A stretch of DNA of 64,000 nt, from the NCBI RefSeq assembly GCF_001561995.1, contig NZ_LLWC01000030.1:1-64000 (forward strand). Reading direction: 5' to 3'. A model generated the notes under the pieces. That model was not told the origin of the DNA and did no database searches. It saw only the letters and a program-made list of their open reading frames with translations. A program made the translations under genes and the position numbers. This DNA is from Polycladidibacter hongkongensis. Lineage in GTDB: Bacteria; Pseudomonadota; Alphaproteobacteria; Rhizobiales; Stappiaceae. Positions 50,210-61,413 of this stretch are shown in pieces (position 1 is the first letter of the stretch; the number at the start of each line of letters is the position of its first letter).

Positions 50210-50989
50210 TTAATTGAGCTCTAGCCAGACTGGAACGTGGTCGGAAGGCTTTTCCCAATCACGCACGTGTTTATCTATGCCTGTGCCTTGCAAGCGGTCG
50301 GCGGCCTCCGGTGAGAGCAGCAGGTGGTCAATGCGAATGCCGTTGTTGCGCTGCCAAGCGCCGGCTTGGTAATCCCAGAAGGTATAGGTTTTGACCGCAT
50401 CTTGGGTGGCGCGGATGGCTTCGGTAAAGCCCAAGTGATTGAGGGCGCGAAAGGCCTGCCTGCTCTCGGGGCGGTAGAGCGCATCGCCGACCCATGTCTC
50501 GGGCTTGGCTGCGTCCTGCGGATCGGGGATGACGTTGTAATCACCGGCCAGAATGAAGGCTTCTTCCTGTTGCAATGTTTGGGCTGCATGGGCGTTTAGG
50601 CGCTGCATCCATGCCAGCTTATAAGGAAATTTGGGTGTATCCACAGGATTGCCATTTGGCAGATACAGGCCGCCAAGGCGCACGGGGCCATTATCCGTTG
50701 CCACCACGCCCTCGATATAGCGTGCCTGTTCATCGGCCTCATCGCCTGGAAGGCGGCGGATGACTTCCTCAAATGGGGTTTTGGAGAGCAGGGCAACGCC
50801 GTTAAAGCCCTTTTGACCATGGGTTTCTAAATGGTAGCCAAGTGCTTCAATTGGCTCGCGCGGGAAGGCTTCGTCGATGCTTTTAATCTCTTGAAAGCAA
50901 GCCAGATCCGGTTGCTCTTCCTGCAGCCAGCGCAACACGGTGTCCATGCGGGCTTTGATCCCGTTGATGTTCCAACTGGCAATTTTCAT
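50210..50989 (-). CDS. xth: Exodeoxyribonuclease III
   Basis: Starting at ATG 50989 with AGGA 8 nt before, the 259-residue protein begins MKIASWNINGIKARMD and contains FQEIKS (metal-binding Glu), LAGDYNVIP, RIDHLLLS and SDHVPVWLEL, the order of the ExoIII/AP endonuclease family. It repairs abasic sites and trims 3' ends. Confidence 0.92.
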   Translation of the reverse strand: MKIASWNINGIKARMDTVLRWLQEEQPDLACFQEIKSIDEAFPREPIEALGYHLETHGQKGFNGVALLSKTPFEEVIRRLPGDEADEQARYIEGVVATDNGPVRLGGLYLPNGNPVDTPKFPYKLAWMQRLNAHAAQTLQQEEAFILAGDYNVIPDPQDAAKPETWVGDALYRPESRQAFRALNHLGFTEAIRATQDAVKTYTFWDYQAGAWQRNNGIRIDHLLLSPEAADRLQGTGIDKHVRDWEKPSDHVPVWLELN

Positions 50990-51128
50990 GGGGGCAATCC
51001 TCAGGTCTCTAAGCCAAACAACGATTTGATAAGGTTGGGCTGCAGCTTGGCGCGAGAACAGGGTGCCCGTCAAGGCAATAGGCGGGGCGTCCACCGCCTA
51101 GTGGGTAAACAAGAGGGAGCCGGACAGA

Positions 51129-51461
51129 CTATACGGAGAAGCTGGTGCCACAACCGCAACCGGCGGTGGCGTTTGGATTGGTGATCTGGAAGGACTGGCC
51201 CATGAGGTCCATCACAAAATCCACCTGGGCGCCTTGGAGAAATTGTAAGGAAAGCTCGTCGATGAGCATAGTGGCGCCATCGCGCTTAATGCAAAAATCA
51301 TCGTCATGCTGTTCCTGTACCAGATCGTATTTGTATTGAAATCCCGAGCAGCCGCCGCCCTCGACAGACAGGCGCAGCTTGGTGCCCTCCGGCTCTTTCG
51401 CCAGAATCTGGGCAATGCGTTTGGCCGCCGAATTTGTCAGGGTTACTTCTGTCTCGCTCAT
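51129..51461 (-). CDS. erpA: A-type iron-sulfur carrier ErpA
   Basis: The 110-residue protein has the three cluster cysteines of A-type carriers: GGGCSGF (about residue 38) and the C-terminal GCGCGTSF. It delivers Fe-S clusters to target enzymes. It is divergent from dgt, an arrangement common in Hyphomicrobiales. Confidence 0.9.
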   Translation of the reverse strand: MSETEVTLTNSAAKRIAQILAKEPEGTKLRLSVEGGGCSGFQYKYDLVQEQHDDDFCIKRDGATMLIDELSLQFLQGAQVDFVMDLMGQSFQITNPNATAGCGCGTSFSV

Positions 51462-51695
51462 AGTCTTTACTCCAAAGCCGCGGGAACGATATGGGGCAGA
51501 TGACGCTTGACTCTTGCGAGCCAGTGAAATGTCATAGGCATTCCATCAGCGGCTGATAGGGCTTAGTTAAGTTGGCCGCGATGCCGCGTCAATGGGCGGG
51601 CATGCGAAAAACCTATTATATTTTATCGGCGGTGCGAGCGATACAGCGTAATTTGCGGGTAAACTCAGTGCCTTTTTAAAGAGTGGTAGTTGGGA

Positions 51696-52913
51696 ATGAC
51701 AAAGACATTGGGGTATGGAGCGCAGCCATTGGCAGCTTACGCTTGTAAGGCGGAGGAAAGCCGTGGGCGCTTGGTAAAAGAGGCGCACAGCCCCACGCGC
51801 ACACCCTATCAGCGTGATCGTGACCGGATAATTCATAGTACTGCCTTTCGCCGGCTAAAGCATAAGACGCAGGTCTTCATCTATCATGAAGGGGACCATT
51901 ATCGTACACGGCTGACGCACACAATCGAAGTGGCGCAGATCGCCCGCTCTCTGGCGCGTGCCTTGCGGCTTGATGAAGATCTGGCGGAGTGTTTGGCGCT
52001 GGCGCATGATCTTGGGCACACGCCCTTTGGCCATGAAGGCGAGGATGTGATGGATGCTTGCATGGCGCAGTTTGGCGGGTTTGACCATAATGCGCAGTCC
52101 TTGCGGGTGGTGACGGAACTAGAGCGGCGCTATGCGCGCTTTGACGGGCTTAATCTGGCGTGGGAAACATTAGAGGGGTTGGTCAAACACAACGGGCCGC
52201 TGACAGATCGCAGTGGCGCGCCACTTGGCAAGTTTTCTGAGGACGGGTTGCCTTTTGCGGTGCGAGACTACACCCGGCGGCAAGATCTTATGTTGTGGTC
52301 GTGGCCCAGCGCAGAGGCGCAGGTGGCGGCGATTGCCGATGATATCGCCTATGACAGTCATGATATTGACGATGGTTTGCGCGCGGGGCTGTTGAGCTTT
52401 GAAAGCATGCGGCAAGTGCCGTTTCTGCGCGATATTCTGGATGAGGTGGACGGGCTCTATCCCGGCCTTGAGGATGCGCGTCGCATTCATGAGGTGGTGC
52501 GCCGCTCGATCACCCGCATGGTAGAAGACGTCATCGCACAGGCTATTGCGCGGCTTGAGGCGCTGGCCCCTGATAGTGTGAGTGATGTTCGCAAGGCAGG
52601 TGACGCGGTTGTGGCGTTTTCACCGCAGATGGCGCAGGCAGAAAAAGAGCTAAAGCGCTATTTGTTTGCCAATTTGTATCGCAATGAGGAAGTGCTGGTG
52701 GTGCGCCGTAAGGTGGCGCGCATTACGAAAGAGCTGTTTGAGCATTATTTTGCCAGCCCGCAAAATATGCCATCCCCTTGGAGTGAAGGTCTGGCAGCGC
52801 TCTCCCAGCAACAGATTGCCCGGCGTGTTTGTGACTTTATCGCCGGAATGACGGACCGCTATGCGATTGAAGAGCATCGACGACTATTTGACGATAGTCC
52901 CGATTTGGGGTAG
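51696..52913 (+). CDS. dgt: Deoxyguanosinetriphosphate triphosphohydrolase-like protein
   Basis: The 405-residue protein has an HD phosphohydrolase domain ([34 protein letters not shown]) and [20 protein letters not shown], typical of dNTP triphosphohydrolases. ATG 51696 is preferred over the TTG 6 nt earlier. It lies upstream of argS on the same strand. Confidence 0.9.
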   Translation: MTKTLGYGAQPLAAYACKAEESRGRLVKEAHSPTRTPYQRDRDRIIHSTAFRRLKHKTQVFIYHEGDHYRTRLTHTIEVAQIARSLARALRLDEDLAECLALAHDLGHTPFGHEGEDVMDACMAQFGGFDHNAQSLRVVTELERRYARFDGLNLAWETLEGLVKHNGPLTDRSGAPLGKFSEDGLPFAVRDYTRRQDLMLWSWPSAEAQVAAIADDIAYDSHDIDDGLRAGLLSFESMRQVPFLRDILDEVDGLYPGLEDARRIHEVVRRSITRMVEDVIAQAIARLEALAPDSVSDVRKAGDAVVAFSPQMAQAEKELKRYLFANLYRNEEVLVVRRKVARITKELFEHYFASPQNMPSPWSEGLAALSQQQIARRVCDFIAGMTDRYAIEEHRRLFDDSPDLG

Positions 52914-53014
52914 TGCGCGAGACGAATAATTTCCAGCTGGATCAGGCAGGGGTGCGCCGCACAGGAGCTTGCACTTGAGGACGTTGATCCGGCGCTTTAC
53001 ATCAGGCATAGACA

Positions 53015-54769
53015 ATGAACATCTTCTCTACGTTTGCCGAGCGGGTAAAAACGGTCATTGAATCGCAGAATTTGGCGGCTGACGGCGCTGAATTGGATCT
53101 GTCACGGGTGACAATGGAACCGCCGCGTGATGCTGCTCACGGGGATCTGGCTACCAATGCGGCCATGGTACTTGCCAAGCCGCTGCGCATGAAGCCGCGC
53201 GATATTGCCGAAAAAATCGCCAAAGGTCTGCGTGCAGATGCTGATGTCGCCTCTGTCGATGTGGCCGGGCCCGGGTTTATCAACATCCGTTTGCAGCCGC
53301 ATGTGTTTTCGCAAGTGCTGGCCGATGTGGTGGTCAAAGGCAAGGAATTTGGTCGCTCCCAGCGCGGCAAAGGCGTGAAGGTGAATGTGGAATACGTTTC
53401 CACCAATCCAACAGGGCCAATCCATGTGGGGCACACCCGCGGGGCCGTGGTTGGTGATGCGCTGGCGTCCCTACTGGCATTTGCCTCCTATGATGTGACC
53501 CGCGAGTATCTGATCAATGATGCCGGGGCGCAAATTGATGTGTTGGCAAATTCGGCTTACCTGCGCTACCGCGAAGCGCTGGGCGAAGATATTGGCGAAA
53601 TTCCTGAGGGGCTTTACCCGGGCGATTATCTGGTGCCGGTTGGTAAGGCGCTGGCCGAAAAATATGGTGACACGCTGAAATCCATGGACGATGCGGCGCG
53701 CCTTGCAATCATAAAGCCGTTCAGCGTTGACGCAATGATGGGCATGATCCGCGCGGATCTGGAGCTGCTCAACGTCAAGCATGATGTGTTCTTCTCTGAA
53801 AAAACCATGCATGGCAAGGGCGGGGCAATTGAAAAGGCCCTTACCGAGCTGCGCGCGCGTGATCTGGTGTATGATGGCACACTGCCACCGCCAAAAGGCG
53901 AGCTGCCAGATGACTGGGAAGACCGCGAACAGACCCTGTTCCGCTCCACCATTGCCGGCGATGATATTGATCGCCCGCTGGTGAAATCCGATGGCTCCTA
54001 CACCTATTTTGCCGCTGATGTGGCTTATGCCGCCGACAAACTGGCGCGTGGTTTCGACCAGCTTATCTTTGTACTGGGGGCAGACCACGCAGGCTATGTG
54101 AAGCGGCTTGAGGCTGTTGGTAAAGCGATCTCTGGCGGTAAGGCGGACGTGATTTGCCGATTGTGCCAGTTGGTTAAGCTGTTTCGCGCTGGCGAGCCTG
54201 TCAAAATGTCCAAGAGGGCTGGTAACTTTATCACCCTGCGTGATGTGGTGGAAGAGGTGGGGCGTGATCCTGTACGCTTCATGATGCTGTACCGCAAAAA
54301 CGATGCGCATTTGGACTTCGATTTCCAAAAGGTTACCGAACAATCCAAAGATAATCCGGTGTTTTATGTTCAGTACGGGCATGCGCGCTGTCACTCAGTG
54401 TTGCGCCAAGCTGCAGAAGAACTTGAGTGGTTTGATGGTACCGCGCAGCAGCTGCAAAATGCAAAGCTGGAACTGCTGGAAGATGAAGGGGAACAAGCGC
54501 TTATCGCCAAGATGGCGCAGTGGCCACGGGTGGTGGATAGTGCTGCTGAGGCGCACGAGCCGCACCGGGTGGCCTTCTACCTCTATGAACTGGCGTCTGC
54601 GCTGCATGGTCACTGGGCACGAGGCAAGGAAAAGCCGCAATTACGGTTTATTAATGATAAATCGTCAGATTTGACTAAAGCTCGACTCGCACTTGTTTAT
54701 GCGGTGTCGCAGGTGATTGCTTCCGGCCTTGATGTATTGGGTGTGGAAGCGCCCCGCGAAATGCGCTAG
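53015..54769 (+). CDS. argS: Arginyl-tRNA synthetase
   Basis: This is a class I synthetase with the HIGH-type motif HVGHTRGA, preceded by [11 protein letters not shown], and KMSKRAGNF, plus an anticodon-binding C-terminal domain ([18 protein letters not shown]). It charges tRNA-Arg with arginine. The length of 584 aa is normal. Confidence 0.95.
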   Translation: MNIFSTFAERVKTVIESQNLAADGAELDLSRVTMEPPRDAAHGDLATNAAMVLAKPLRMKPRDIAEKIAKGLRADADVASVDVAGPGFINIRLQPHVFSQVLADVVVKGKEFGRSQRGKGVKVNVEYVSTNPTGPIHVGHTRGAVVGDALASLLAFASYDVTREYLINDAGAQIDVLANSAYLRYREALGEDIGEIPEGLYPGDYLVPVGKALAEKYGDTLKSMDDAARLAIIKPFSVDAMMGMIRADLELLNVKHDVFFSEKTMHGKGGAIEKALTELRARDLVYDGTLPPPKGELPDDWEDREQTLFRSTIAGDDIDRPLVKSDGSYTYFAADVAYAADKLARGFDQLIFVLGADHAGYVKRLEAVGKAISGGKADVICRLCQLVKLFRAGEPVKMSKRAGNFITLRDVVEEVGRDPVRFMMLYRKNDAHLDFDFQKVTEQSKDNPVFYVQYGHARCHSVLRQAAEELEWFDGTAQQLQNAKLELLEDEGEQALIAKMAQWPRVVDSAAEAHEPHRVAFYLYELASALHGHWARGKEKPQLRFINDKSSDLTKARLALVYAVSQVIASGLDVLGVEAPREMR

Positions 54770-54857
54770 GCACGCAGGTCGATTAGACGAGACAGGAAGT
54801 ATACTACGGGAAAGCGCGGGGTCTCGCGCTCTCTCCTTAAAAGGACGTAGCAGGACC

Positions 54858-57677
54858 ATGAGTAATCGCTCCAACCAGTTTGGGCCGGAGGATGCCGCAA
54901 ACGAAACCGCCGCAGCTGTAGAGGCCGGCCAATCGTGGCAAAACCAGACTGACCCACTTGCGGAACTGGCCAAGTTGGTTGGAAACCCGCAGCCAAGTGC
55001 TCCTGCTGCGCCGATGCAATCACACTATGAAGAAGAGCGATCAGCGCCACTGGTTGCCGAGCAGCCTGTGCAGGCTGAGCCTTCCTATGAACCTACACCA
55101 ATGCCAGAGCAATTTGCGGTCGGTAGTGCCTTGCAGGATCCGGCCTATTCTACCGCTCAGGCAGAAGCACCGGTTGCTGGAACTGGTTATAGGTTGCATA
55201 AACAAGCTGTGGCAGATGGCTTTGGTTCCTATCATAGCCCGGAGCAGGCTTATGCAGATCCCTTTGCGCTTGATGCAAATGGTACGATAACGGAGCCCGC
55301 AGCGGAGCCCGCGGATTTTGTGAGCGATTTGCCGCCTGTTCCTCGCATTGTTGCTGATGCTGCGCCCATGGCGCCCGCCACAACTGCGCCGCAAGAGACT
55401 ATTCCTGCCTATGCGCCGCAAGTTTCGGCATCGACCTATCAAGAGGTGCCACAGGCTGGTCCTGCGCTCGGCGAGAGCCTTGATGCGCAATTGGCACAGG
55501 ATCTGGAAGCGGAGATGGTGGCAAGTTTTGGCGGGGCGCCTGCGGCACTGGATCAGGCCGCGGTGAGCAACCCACGCTTGAAGCGCTCATTGCCTCGCGC
55601 CACTCCGGTGGCACAGAAAGACAGTAATCATATACCGGCTTCGCAGGTGGCTGCGGAAGAAGCCGCTGCTCAGGCTTATGCTGCGCAACTGGAAGCTGAA
55701 GAGGCGGCGAAGCTACAGATACAGATGCAGGAAGAGGCTCTGGCGCTTCAAGAAGCTGCACGCGCCAAGCCTGTCGAGGAAGAGTTACAAGCTGAGTTGC
55801 GCGGGCCAATTAATGAAGAGGAATTGCTGCCTGAGGCGCAGGTGGAGGTTGCAAGCGCGCCGCAAGGGTCACATGTTCTAGATGAACAGATGACTGCGGC
55901 ATTTCAGCAGGAAATGGCGGCGCTTTCCAGCGCGGACGACATGACGCCTGCCGAGGCGGCTGTGGGCAGTTTAGACGAGTTTGCACAAGCAGGCGCTGCC
56001 GCGGCACAGGCGCTGGCGGCTACTGCGGTACAAGCGCCTGTTGAGGCCGCTGATCCCCTTATAGATGCTCTTGGTCAACCCGATCCTCAACGAGCAGCAA
56101 AGCAGCATCCAGTTACCACCCCAAGCCTTAAACCTCAGAGCAGGCAACCTTCGGAAGATCTGGAGGATATCCTTTTGGATCTCAATGCCCCTGCGGTGGT
56201 TCGAGAGACGCAGGCTAGTGAGAACGCCGAACCCGAACCGGCATTTGGGCCGTTGCCCGGAGCAACTGTGGAGACAAATGTCGCTGGCGAGGCTTTTGCT
56301 GCTGAATATGGCAAGCAAGGGGAAATGCGCGCGTCGATCGCAGCTGGGATCGACGATATGTCTTGGCCGCAGGCGGCAGAGCATATAGGGCAGGACGACG
56401 AGGATTTGTTTGCGCTGGATGACAAGCAGCAAGCACCTGCGCAGGGCTATGATTTGAGTGAGGTGGCGGAAGCAATGGCAGAGCGTGATCCTAGTGTGCG
56501 GCACGGAGTTCTGCCCGGATTGCCACCAGTAACGCCGCAAGTTGTTGAAGAGAAAAAATCTCCTGGCACGCAAAAAGGGGTGATGGCAGCCGCTGCTGTT
56601 GGCGCGGTAATTGTGCTCGGCGGTTTGGGGGCAACCTTTATTGACTTTGGTGGCGGCACGAACCTGCCAAACGGGGAACCTCCGCTGGTTCATGCAGATA
56701 GTGCGCCAATGAAAAAGTTCCCACAGGTTGCCGATGCGGACCAGAATAGCGATGATCAGTTGATTCTACCTGCGCAATCCGATCTGAAGGTGGAGAACGA
56801 GGTGATGCTGCCGCGCGAGAATGCCGCAGTGGAGCCATTGCCACCTGCACCGGTTGCGGGAGAAGATGTCAGCACCGCTGTTGTTGCGAATGCGCCTAAA
56901 AAAGTGCGCACTATCACGGTGCGTCCTGATGGAACCCTCGACTACGGCAATGAAAATGGCGCGAAGTCTTTGGCCGACCAGCTGTTGGCAGCCCAACGTC
57001 AGGCGCAACATGCCGGTACGACAGGCGATCCAAAAGACATGGCATGGCTGAACCAGAATGGCAATGAGCAGGCGGCTGCTGCGCCGGTTGATAACGGCCC
57101 GACCAACTTGCTGCCAGATGTGCCACAGCGTAGCGTGAGCACTCAGCCGATTACCCGGCAAAACGGTGCCCTGCCGCAGACGGGCGGCGCGGTAACGACA
57201 ACGGCATCCGTCGCGCCTAATCCCTTTGGAATAGACAATGCTGCGGCTGTGGCGCCAAATGTTGAAACTCGGCCCTTGCAAAAACCGCTTGGCGGCGTTC
57301 AGGTGGCAGCTGCGCCACAAAGCGCTGGCCAGCCGCTTGATTTGACGGGTGGGGCGCAAGTCAACCAGCCGCAACAGCCGGTAGCAGCACGACTACAACC
57401 GACTGCACCTGCTGCGAATATGGCAGGTGCTGCCTATGTGGTGCAGCTGTCTTCCGTACGTAGTGAAGATATGGCGGCGAATGAAATTTCCTCGTTTCAA
57501 CGCCGGTTCCCTAGCTTGATGCAGGGCGTGCGGCCCGCAGTGGTCCGCGCGGATCTTGGCGAGAAGGGCATTTACTACCGTGTGCGTGTACCATTTGGCG
57601 ATAAAGACGGGGCGATCAACTTCTGTACTTCGCTAAAAGAAGCGGGCGGTGATTGTTTCGTGCGGCGTAACTCCTAA
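54858..57677 (+). CDS. SPOR-domain protein with one membrane segment
   Basis: The 939-residue protein starts at ATG 54858 (AGGA 4 nt upstream). The N-terminal 570 residues are low-complexity, rich in Ala, Glu, Gln and Pro. One membrane segment lies at about 574-594 (VMAAAAVGAVIVLGGLGATF). The C-terminal 80 residues are a SPOR domain (AYVVQLSSVRSEDMAANE, YYRVRVPFGDKDGA), which binds denuded septal peptidoglycan. The long region before the membrane segment would be cytoplasmic. It sits in the conserved argS-nagZ interval. Confidence 0.85.
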   Translation: MSNRSNQFGPEDAANETAAAVEAGQSWQNQTDPLAELAKLVGNPQPSAPAAPMQSHYEEERSAPLVAEQPVQAEPSYEPTPMPEQFAVGSALQDPAYSTAQAEAPVAGTGYRLHKQAVADGFGSYHSPEQAYADPFALDANGTITEPAAEPADFVSDLPPVPRIVADAAPMAPATTAPQETIPAYAPQVSASTYQEVPQAGPALGESLDAQLAQDLEAEMVASFGGAPAALDQAAVSNPRLKRSLPRATPVAQKDSNHIPASQVAAEEAAAQAYAAQLEAEEAAKLQIQMQEEALALQEAARAKPVEEELQAELRGPINEEELLPEAQVEVASAPQGSHVLDEQMTAAFQQEMAALSSADDMTPAEAAVGSLDEFAQAGAAAAQALAATAVQAPVEAADPLIDALGQPDPQRAAKQHPVTTPSLKPQSRQPSEDLEDILLDLNAPAVVRETQASENAEPEPAFGPLPGATVETNVAGEAFAAEYGKQGEMRASIAAGIDDMSWPQAAEHIGQDDEDLFALDDKQQAPAQGYDLSEVAEAMAERDPSVRHGVLPGLPPVTPQVVEEKKSPGTQKGVMAAAAVGAVIVLGGLGATFIDFGGGTNLPNGEPPLVHADSAPMKKFPQVADADQNSDDQLILPAQSDLKVENEVMLPRENAAVEPLPPAPVAGEDVSTAVVANAPKKVRTITVRPDGTLDYGNENGAKSLADQLLAAQRQAQHAGTTGDPKDMAWLNQNGNEQAAAAPVDNGPTNLLPDVPQRSVSTQPITRQNGALPQTGGAVTTTASVAPNPFGIDNAAAVAPNVETRPLQKPLGGVQVAAAPQSAGQPLDLTGGAQVNQPQQPVAARLQPTAPAANMAGAAYVVQLSSVRSEDMAANEISSFQRRFPSLMQGVRPAVVRADLGEKGIYYRVRVPFGDKDGAINFCTSLKEAGGDCFVRRNS

Positions 57678-57721
57678 AACAGCTTGAGGGAAGGGCGGCC
57701 GATTGGCCGCTCTTTGATTTT

Positions 57722-58795
57722 ATGCATTGCAAAGCATTTATTAGCGGGTGTGCGGGCTTGTCGCTCAGTTCGGACGAGCGTGTCTTTTTCGCAAACGAAC
57801 GTCCATTCGGGCTGATTTTGTTTGCCCGGAATTTTTCTAGTCCAGCGCAGGTGCGTGAACTTGTGGCACAGTTTCGCTGCGCTGTTGGCTGGCATGCGCC
57901 TGTGTTTGTTGATCAGGAAGGCGGGCGGGTCCAGCGTTTAGGGCCGCCGCTGTGGGCGGATTATCCAGCGGCTGGAACAGTGGCACAGGTTTGGCAACAC
58001 AGCCAAGGTGATGGGGTAAAGGCGGTGTCTTTGTTCGCCGAGGCTCTGGGGCTTGAGCTGGCGGGCATGGGGCTTTCGGCCAATTGTATTCCTTGCCTTG
58101 ATGTTCCGGTTGCCGGGGCAAATGACATTATCGGGCTTCGGGCGTTTGGCGGCGATGCGCAGATGGTGGCGCAGCTGGGTGCTGCGGTGATCGATGGTTG
58201 CCGCAAGGCGCATATTTATCCGGTTATCAAACATATGCCGGGGCATGGCCGTGCCATGGTGGATAGCCACAAACAGCTGCCTCGGCTGGCGTGCTCTTTG
58301 GATGAGATGCGTGCCTCTGATTTTGTTCCCTTTCAGGCGTTGAATGACAGCCCGTTCGGGATGACAGCCCATGTGGTGGTGGAGGCACTGGACGATGCAA
58401 GGCCTGCTACGCAATCGCCAGTGGTGGTTTCGCAGATCATTCGCGGAGAGATCGGTTTTTCCGGTCTTCTGATGAGCGATGATCTGTCCATGATGGCGCT
58501 TGATGGCGATATTCGCACGCGGATCCGCGGGGTGTTTGCGGCTGGTGTTGATATGGCGCTGCATTGCAATGGCGAGTTTTCGGATATGCAAGCGGCGGTC
58601 CTTGAGGTTCCCGAGCTTGCCGATAATGCTCTTGTCCGCGCAAAAGCGTCGCTTGAGTTTGTAAAGGCACCACTGGCGCAAGAAGAGGCGCAAGCGCGGC
58701 TGCCACAGCGGCGTGCAGCACTGAATGACCTGCTAGGCCGCTATGGCTTGCAGCAAGTACGCCTACCAGATGTTCGGCAGGGGATGATAGTATAG
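57722..58795 (+). CDS. nagZ: beta-N-acetylhexosaminidase
   Basis: The family 3 glycosidase pattern is present: FVDQEGGRVQRL, NCIPCLDVPVAG, KHMPGHGRAMVDSH and LMSDDLSMMAL (nucleophile Asp). It removes GlcNAc from anhydro-muropeptides in cell-wall recycling. It lies 2 nt before scpA in one operon. Confidence 0.92.
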   Translation: MHCKAFISGCAGLSLSSDERVFFANERPFGLILFARNFSSPAQVRELVAQFRCAVGWHAPVFVDQEGGRVQRLGPPLWADYPAAGTVAQVWQHSQGDGVKAVSLFAEALGLELAGMGLSANCIPCLDVPVAGANDIIGLRAFGGDAQMVAQLGAAVIDGCRKAHIYPVIKHMPGHGRAMVDSHKQLPRLACSLDEMRASDFVPFQALNDSPFGMTAHVVVEALDDARPATQSPVVVSQIIRGEIGFSGLLMSDDLSMMALDGDIRTRIRGVFAAGVDMALHCNGEFSDMQAAVLEVPELADNALVRAKASLEFVKAPLAQEEAQARLPQRRAALNDLLGRYGLQQVRLPDVRQGMIV

Positions 58796-58797
58796 CA

Positions 58798-59673
58798 ATG
58801 GCAGAGGAGCAAACGATCGCTCACGAGCCAAATGCAGATGTAACTGTCGCTGTGCAGGTCGCGCGAGGGGCTGGCAGCGATGAGCCGCGCCTTGAAGTAG
58901 ATCTTGACGGCTTTGAAGGGCCGTTGGACCTGCTGTTGACGCTGGCGCGCGCGCAGAAAGTCGACTTAACGAAAATCTCCATTTTGCAGTTGGTCGAGCA
59001 ATATCTTGGCTTTGTTCAGGAAGCGCGGCGGCTGCGCCTAGAATTGGCCGCAGATTATTTGGTGATGGCGGCATGGCTCGCCTATTTGAAGTCGCGCTTG
59101 CTGATTCCAAAGCAAGAGGAGAGTGAAGAGCTTAGCGGCGAAGAAATGGCCGCAGCGCTGGCTTTTCGCTTGCAGCGGCTAGAGGCCATGCGCGAGGCCG
59201 CAGCGCGGTTGATGGCGCGGCCACGCTTGGGGCGTGAGGTGTTTGCACGCGGAGCTCCAGAAGATTTTTCGGTGGTGCGGCGCAGCACGTGGCGGGCCAG
59301 CCTGTTCGATTTGCTCACGGCCTATGCATCGCAGCGACAACGTAACTCCGTTGTGTCGCACCATGTGCAAAAGCGGCAGGTGTGGTCGCTAGCCGAGGCG
59401 AGGCAACTGTTGGAACGGCTGATTGGTGAGGTGCATGGCTGGATGGCGCTAGAGCCCTATTTGCTGCGATATGTGGTGGAGCCAGAGCATCGGGCCAGTG
59501 CACTGGCGTCTTCTTTTACCGCCTCGCTAGAGCTGGTGCGTGAGGGGCGGGCACAAATTCAGCAAGCAGAAGCATTTGCTCCGATCTATATCCGCGGCAC
59601 AGCACAGAGCGCAGCTGCGGACGGTGCGATGCCGGATGATGCCGGGCAGCATCAGTTTGAAGAGGTTGACTAA
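58798..59673 (+). CDS. scpA: Segregation and condensation protein A
   Basis: The ScpA signature FEGPLDLLLTLARAQKVDLTKI is near residue 40, followed by YLVMAAWLAYLKSRLLIP. It is the kleisin that bridges SMC heads, with ScpB. The 291-residue form has the extended termini usual in alphaproteobacteria. Confidence 0.93.
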   Translation: MAEEQTIAHEPNADVTVAVQVARGAGSDEPRLEVDLDGFEGPLDLLLTLARAQKVDLTKISILQLVEQYLGFVQEARRLRLELAADYLVMAAWLAYLKSRLLIPKQEESEELSGEEMAAALAFRLQRLEAMREAAARLMARPRLGREVFARGAPEDFSVVRRSTWRASLFDLLTAYASQRQRNSVVSHHVQKRQVWSLAEARQLLERLIGEVHGWMALEPYLLRYVVEPEHRASALASSFTASLELVREGRAQIQQAEAFAPIYIRGTAQSAAADGAMPDDAGQHQFEEVD

Positions 59674-59675
59674 CG

Positions 59676-60362
59676 ATGCAAAGTGGTTTGTTTCCTCCAG
59701 AAGAAACGCAGGCGGCGGCGGTTGAGGACGCCATTGAAACAGTGGATGCGGATCTGTTGTTTCAGCACGTACGCGTGGCGGAGGCGCTGTTGTTTGCTGC
59801 CAGTGAGCCATTGCCCGAGCGGGAAATCAAAGAACGCTTGCCCCGGGATGCGGATGTTAAAGCTGTGCTGGATGCGTTGAAGCACTCCTATGAAAAACGG
59901 GGGGTGCGCGTGGTGCGGGTGGCCGATTGCTGGGCGATGCGCACCGCACCTGATCTTGCTGGTTTGCTGCATCGCGAGCAGGCAGAGCAAAAACGGCTTT
60001 CGCGCGCGGCGCTGGAAACCTTGGCGATTATCGCGTTTCACCAGCCGGTAACAAGGGCCGAAATTGAAGAGATACGCGGTGTCTCAACCTCCAAGGGCAC
60101 GCTTGATGTGTTGTTGGAGAGTGAATGGGTGCGCATGCGCGGACGGCGGCGCACACCGGGGCGACCTGTGACCTATGGGACCAGTGTTCAGTTTCTGGAT
60201 CATTTCGGGCTGGAAACCATCAAGGATCTTCCCGGCCTTGAAGAGCTGAAAGGGGCAGGGCTGCTTGACAGTGCCATTCCGATGAATTTTTCTGTGCCAA
60301 GTCCTGACGACAGCGAAGAGCTGGAGGAAGACGAGTTGCCGCTGGAGGCGGTGGAAGAGTAG
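59676..60362 (+). CDS. scpB: Segregation and condensation protein B
   Basis: Two winged-helix domains are visible (VAEALLFAASEPLPEREI; LSRAALETLAIIAFHQPVTRAEIEEIRGV), ending in YGTSVQFLDHFGLETIKDLP. It is the partner of ScpA in the SMC complex. It starts 2 nt after scpA. Confidence 0.93.
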   Translation: MQSGLFPPEETQAAAVEDAIETVDADLLFQHVRVAEALLFAASEPLPEREIKERLPRDADVKAVLDALKHSYEKRGVRVVRVADCWAMRTAPDLAGLLHREQAEQKRLSRAALETLAIIAFHQPVTRAEIEEIRGVSTSKGTLDVLLESEWVRMRGRRRTPGRPVTYGTSVQFLDHFGLETIKDLPGLEELKGAGLLDSAIPMNFSVPSPDDSEELEEDELPLEAVEE

Positions 60363-60491
60363 CGCCCTACGGGGCGACCTTACGTTAGTGCATTTCATTC
60401 TTTCGGCTATTCTGTTGCAACACTCCGGCGTTACTTTATGCGGTAAATAACTGTGATTGCGGTTGTTTTGCCAATTTTGATGGAGGGGGCA

Positions 60492-61316
60492 ATGGTTGCA
60501 TTACAGCAAGGCAAACGCACCTGCGAACAGGCATTGGCGCGCCGGGATGCTGGTATTCCGCAGTACTCTCTTGCAAAAATTCTAGGAATTTGGGCGATAG
60601 TAAGTGTGCCGATGCCGCTCTTGGCGTTTGTTCTTGCGCCGGTGCTGGTGCCTGAGGATTTGGTTAAGCAAGGGCTGGTGATCTGGCTCCTGCTGATTGG
60701 CGGCATGGTGTGGCAATGGATTGTCGCCATGGTGTTGCTTTGGCAGGAGGGGGCGTTGCAGTCTTTTGCTGTGTTTCGTCAACGGATCTGGCTTTTGGCA
60801 CCGCGCCGTTGCGCAGGAGGCAAAGCTGATCTGCATCTGTTCTGGTGGTTGATCCCGGCTTTTATGGTCTACGCGGCAGCGGAACTTAGCGTCATTGGCC
60901 AATTACTTAGCGATGGTTTCGCTACCCTTGTCCCGGAACTTGCGCAACTACCGCAGCTCGATCTTAGGGTACTGGCGGTGGAGGAGAACGTTGGCAACTG
61001 GTGGCTTTTGTTAGTTGCCGGGCTTTCTTTTGTATTCAATTACTTTTTAGGCGAGGAACTACTGTTTCGCGGTGTGTTGCTGCCCAGAATGCGCGGCGTC
61101 TTTGGCAAGTGGGACTGGTTGGCAAATGCGGTGTTGTTTGCGACATATCATCTGCACAGACCGCTGATTATTCCTGCGACAATCATAGGCGGCATGGCTT
61201 GGAGTTATCCATCGCGGCGGTTTCGTAGTATTTGGTTTGCAATTATCCCCCATATGCTCGAGGGGGTGTTTCTGGTTGTAGCTGTTGGTGCAGTTGTGGC
61301 TGGATTGGCCGTTTAG
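60492..61316 (+). CDS. CPBP-family intramembrane metalloprotease
   Basis: The protein has about seven hydrophobic segments and the CPBP motifs GEELLFRGVLLPRM (EExxxR) and FATYHLHRP (histidine motif). Such proteins cleave membrane substrates or process prenylated peptides and bacteriocins; the substrate is unknown. ATG 60492 follows GGAGGGGG; a GTG at 60453 would add 13 residues. It interrupts the usual scpB-tatA neighbourhood. Confidence 0.8.
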   Translation: MVALQQGKRTCEQALARRDAGIPQYSLAKILGIWAIVSVPMPLLAFVLAPVLVPEDLVKQGLVIWLLLIGGMVWQWIVAMVLLWQEGALQSFAVFRQRIWLLAPRRCAGGKADLHLFWWLIPAFMVYAAAELSVIGQLLSDGFATLVPELAQLPQLDLRVLAVEENVGNWWLLLVAGLSFVFNYFLGEELLFRGVLLPRMRGVFGKWDWLANAVLFATYHLHRPLIIPATIIGGMAWSYPSRRFRSIWFAIIPHMLEGVFLVVAVGAVVAGLAV

Positions 61317-61413
61317 CCGCTTTTTCTAGATTTGATCTCGGGCAAGACATGGGGCGGAAACGGTGATATAGGCTTGTCAGGAATAAGAGGCATTTTCAAA
61401 AAAGAGGTGGAGC

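Noticed and set aside
54858-56580. Repeat-protein adhesin in the N-terminal half of the SPOR protein
   Set aside because: The Ala/Glu/Pro-rich stretch has no periodic repeat and precedes the single membrane segment, so it should be cytoplasmic.
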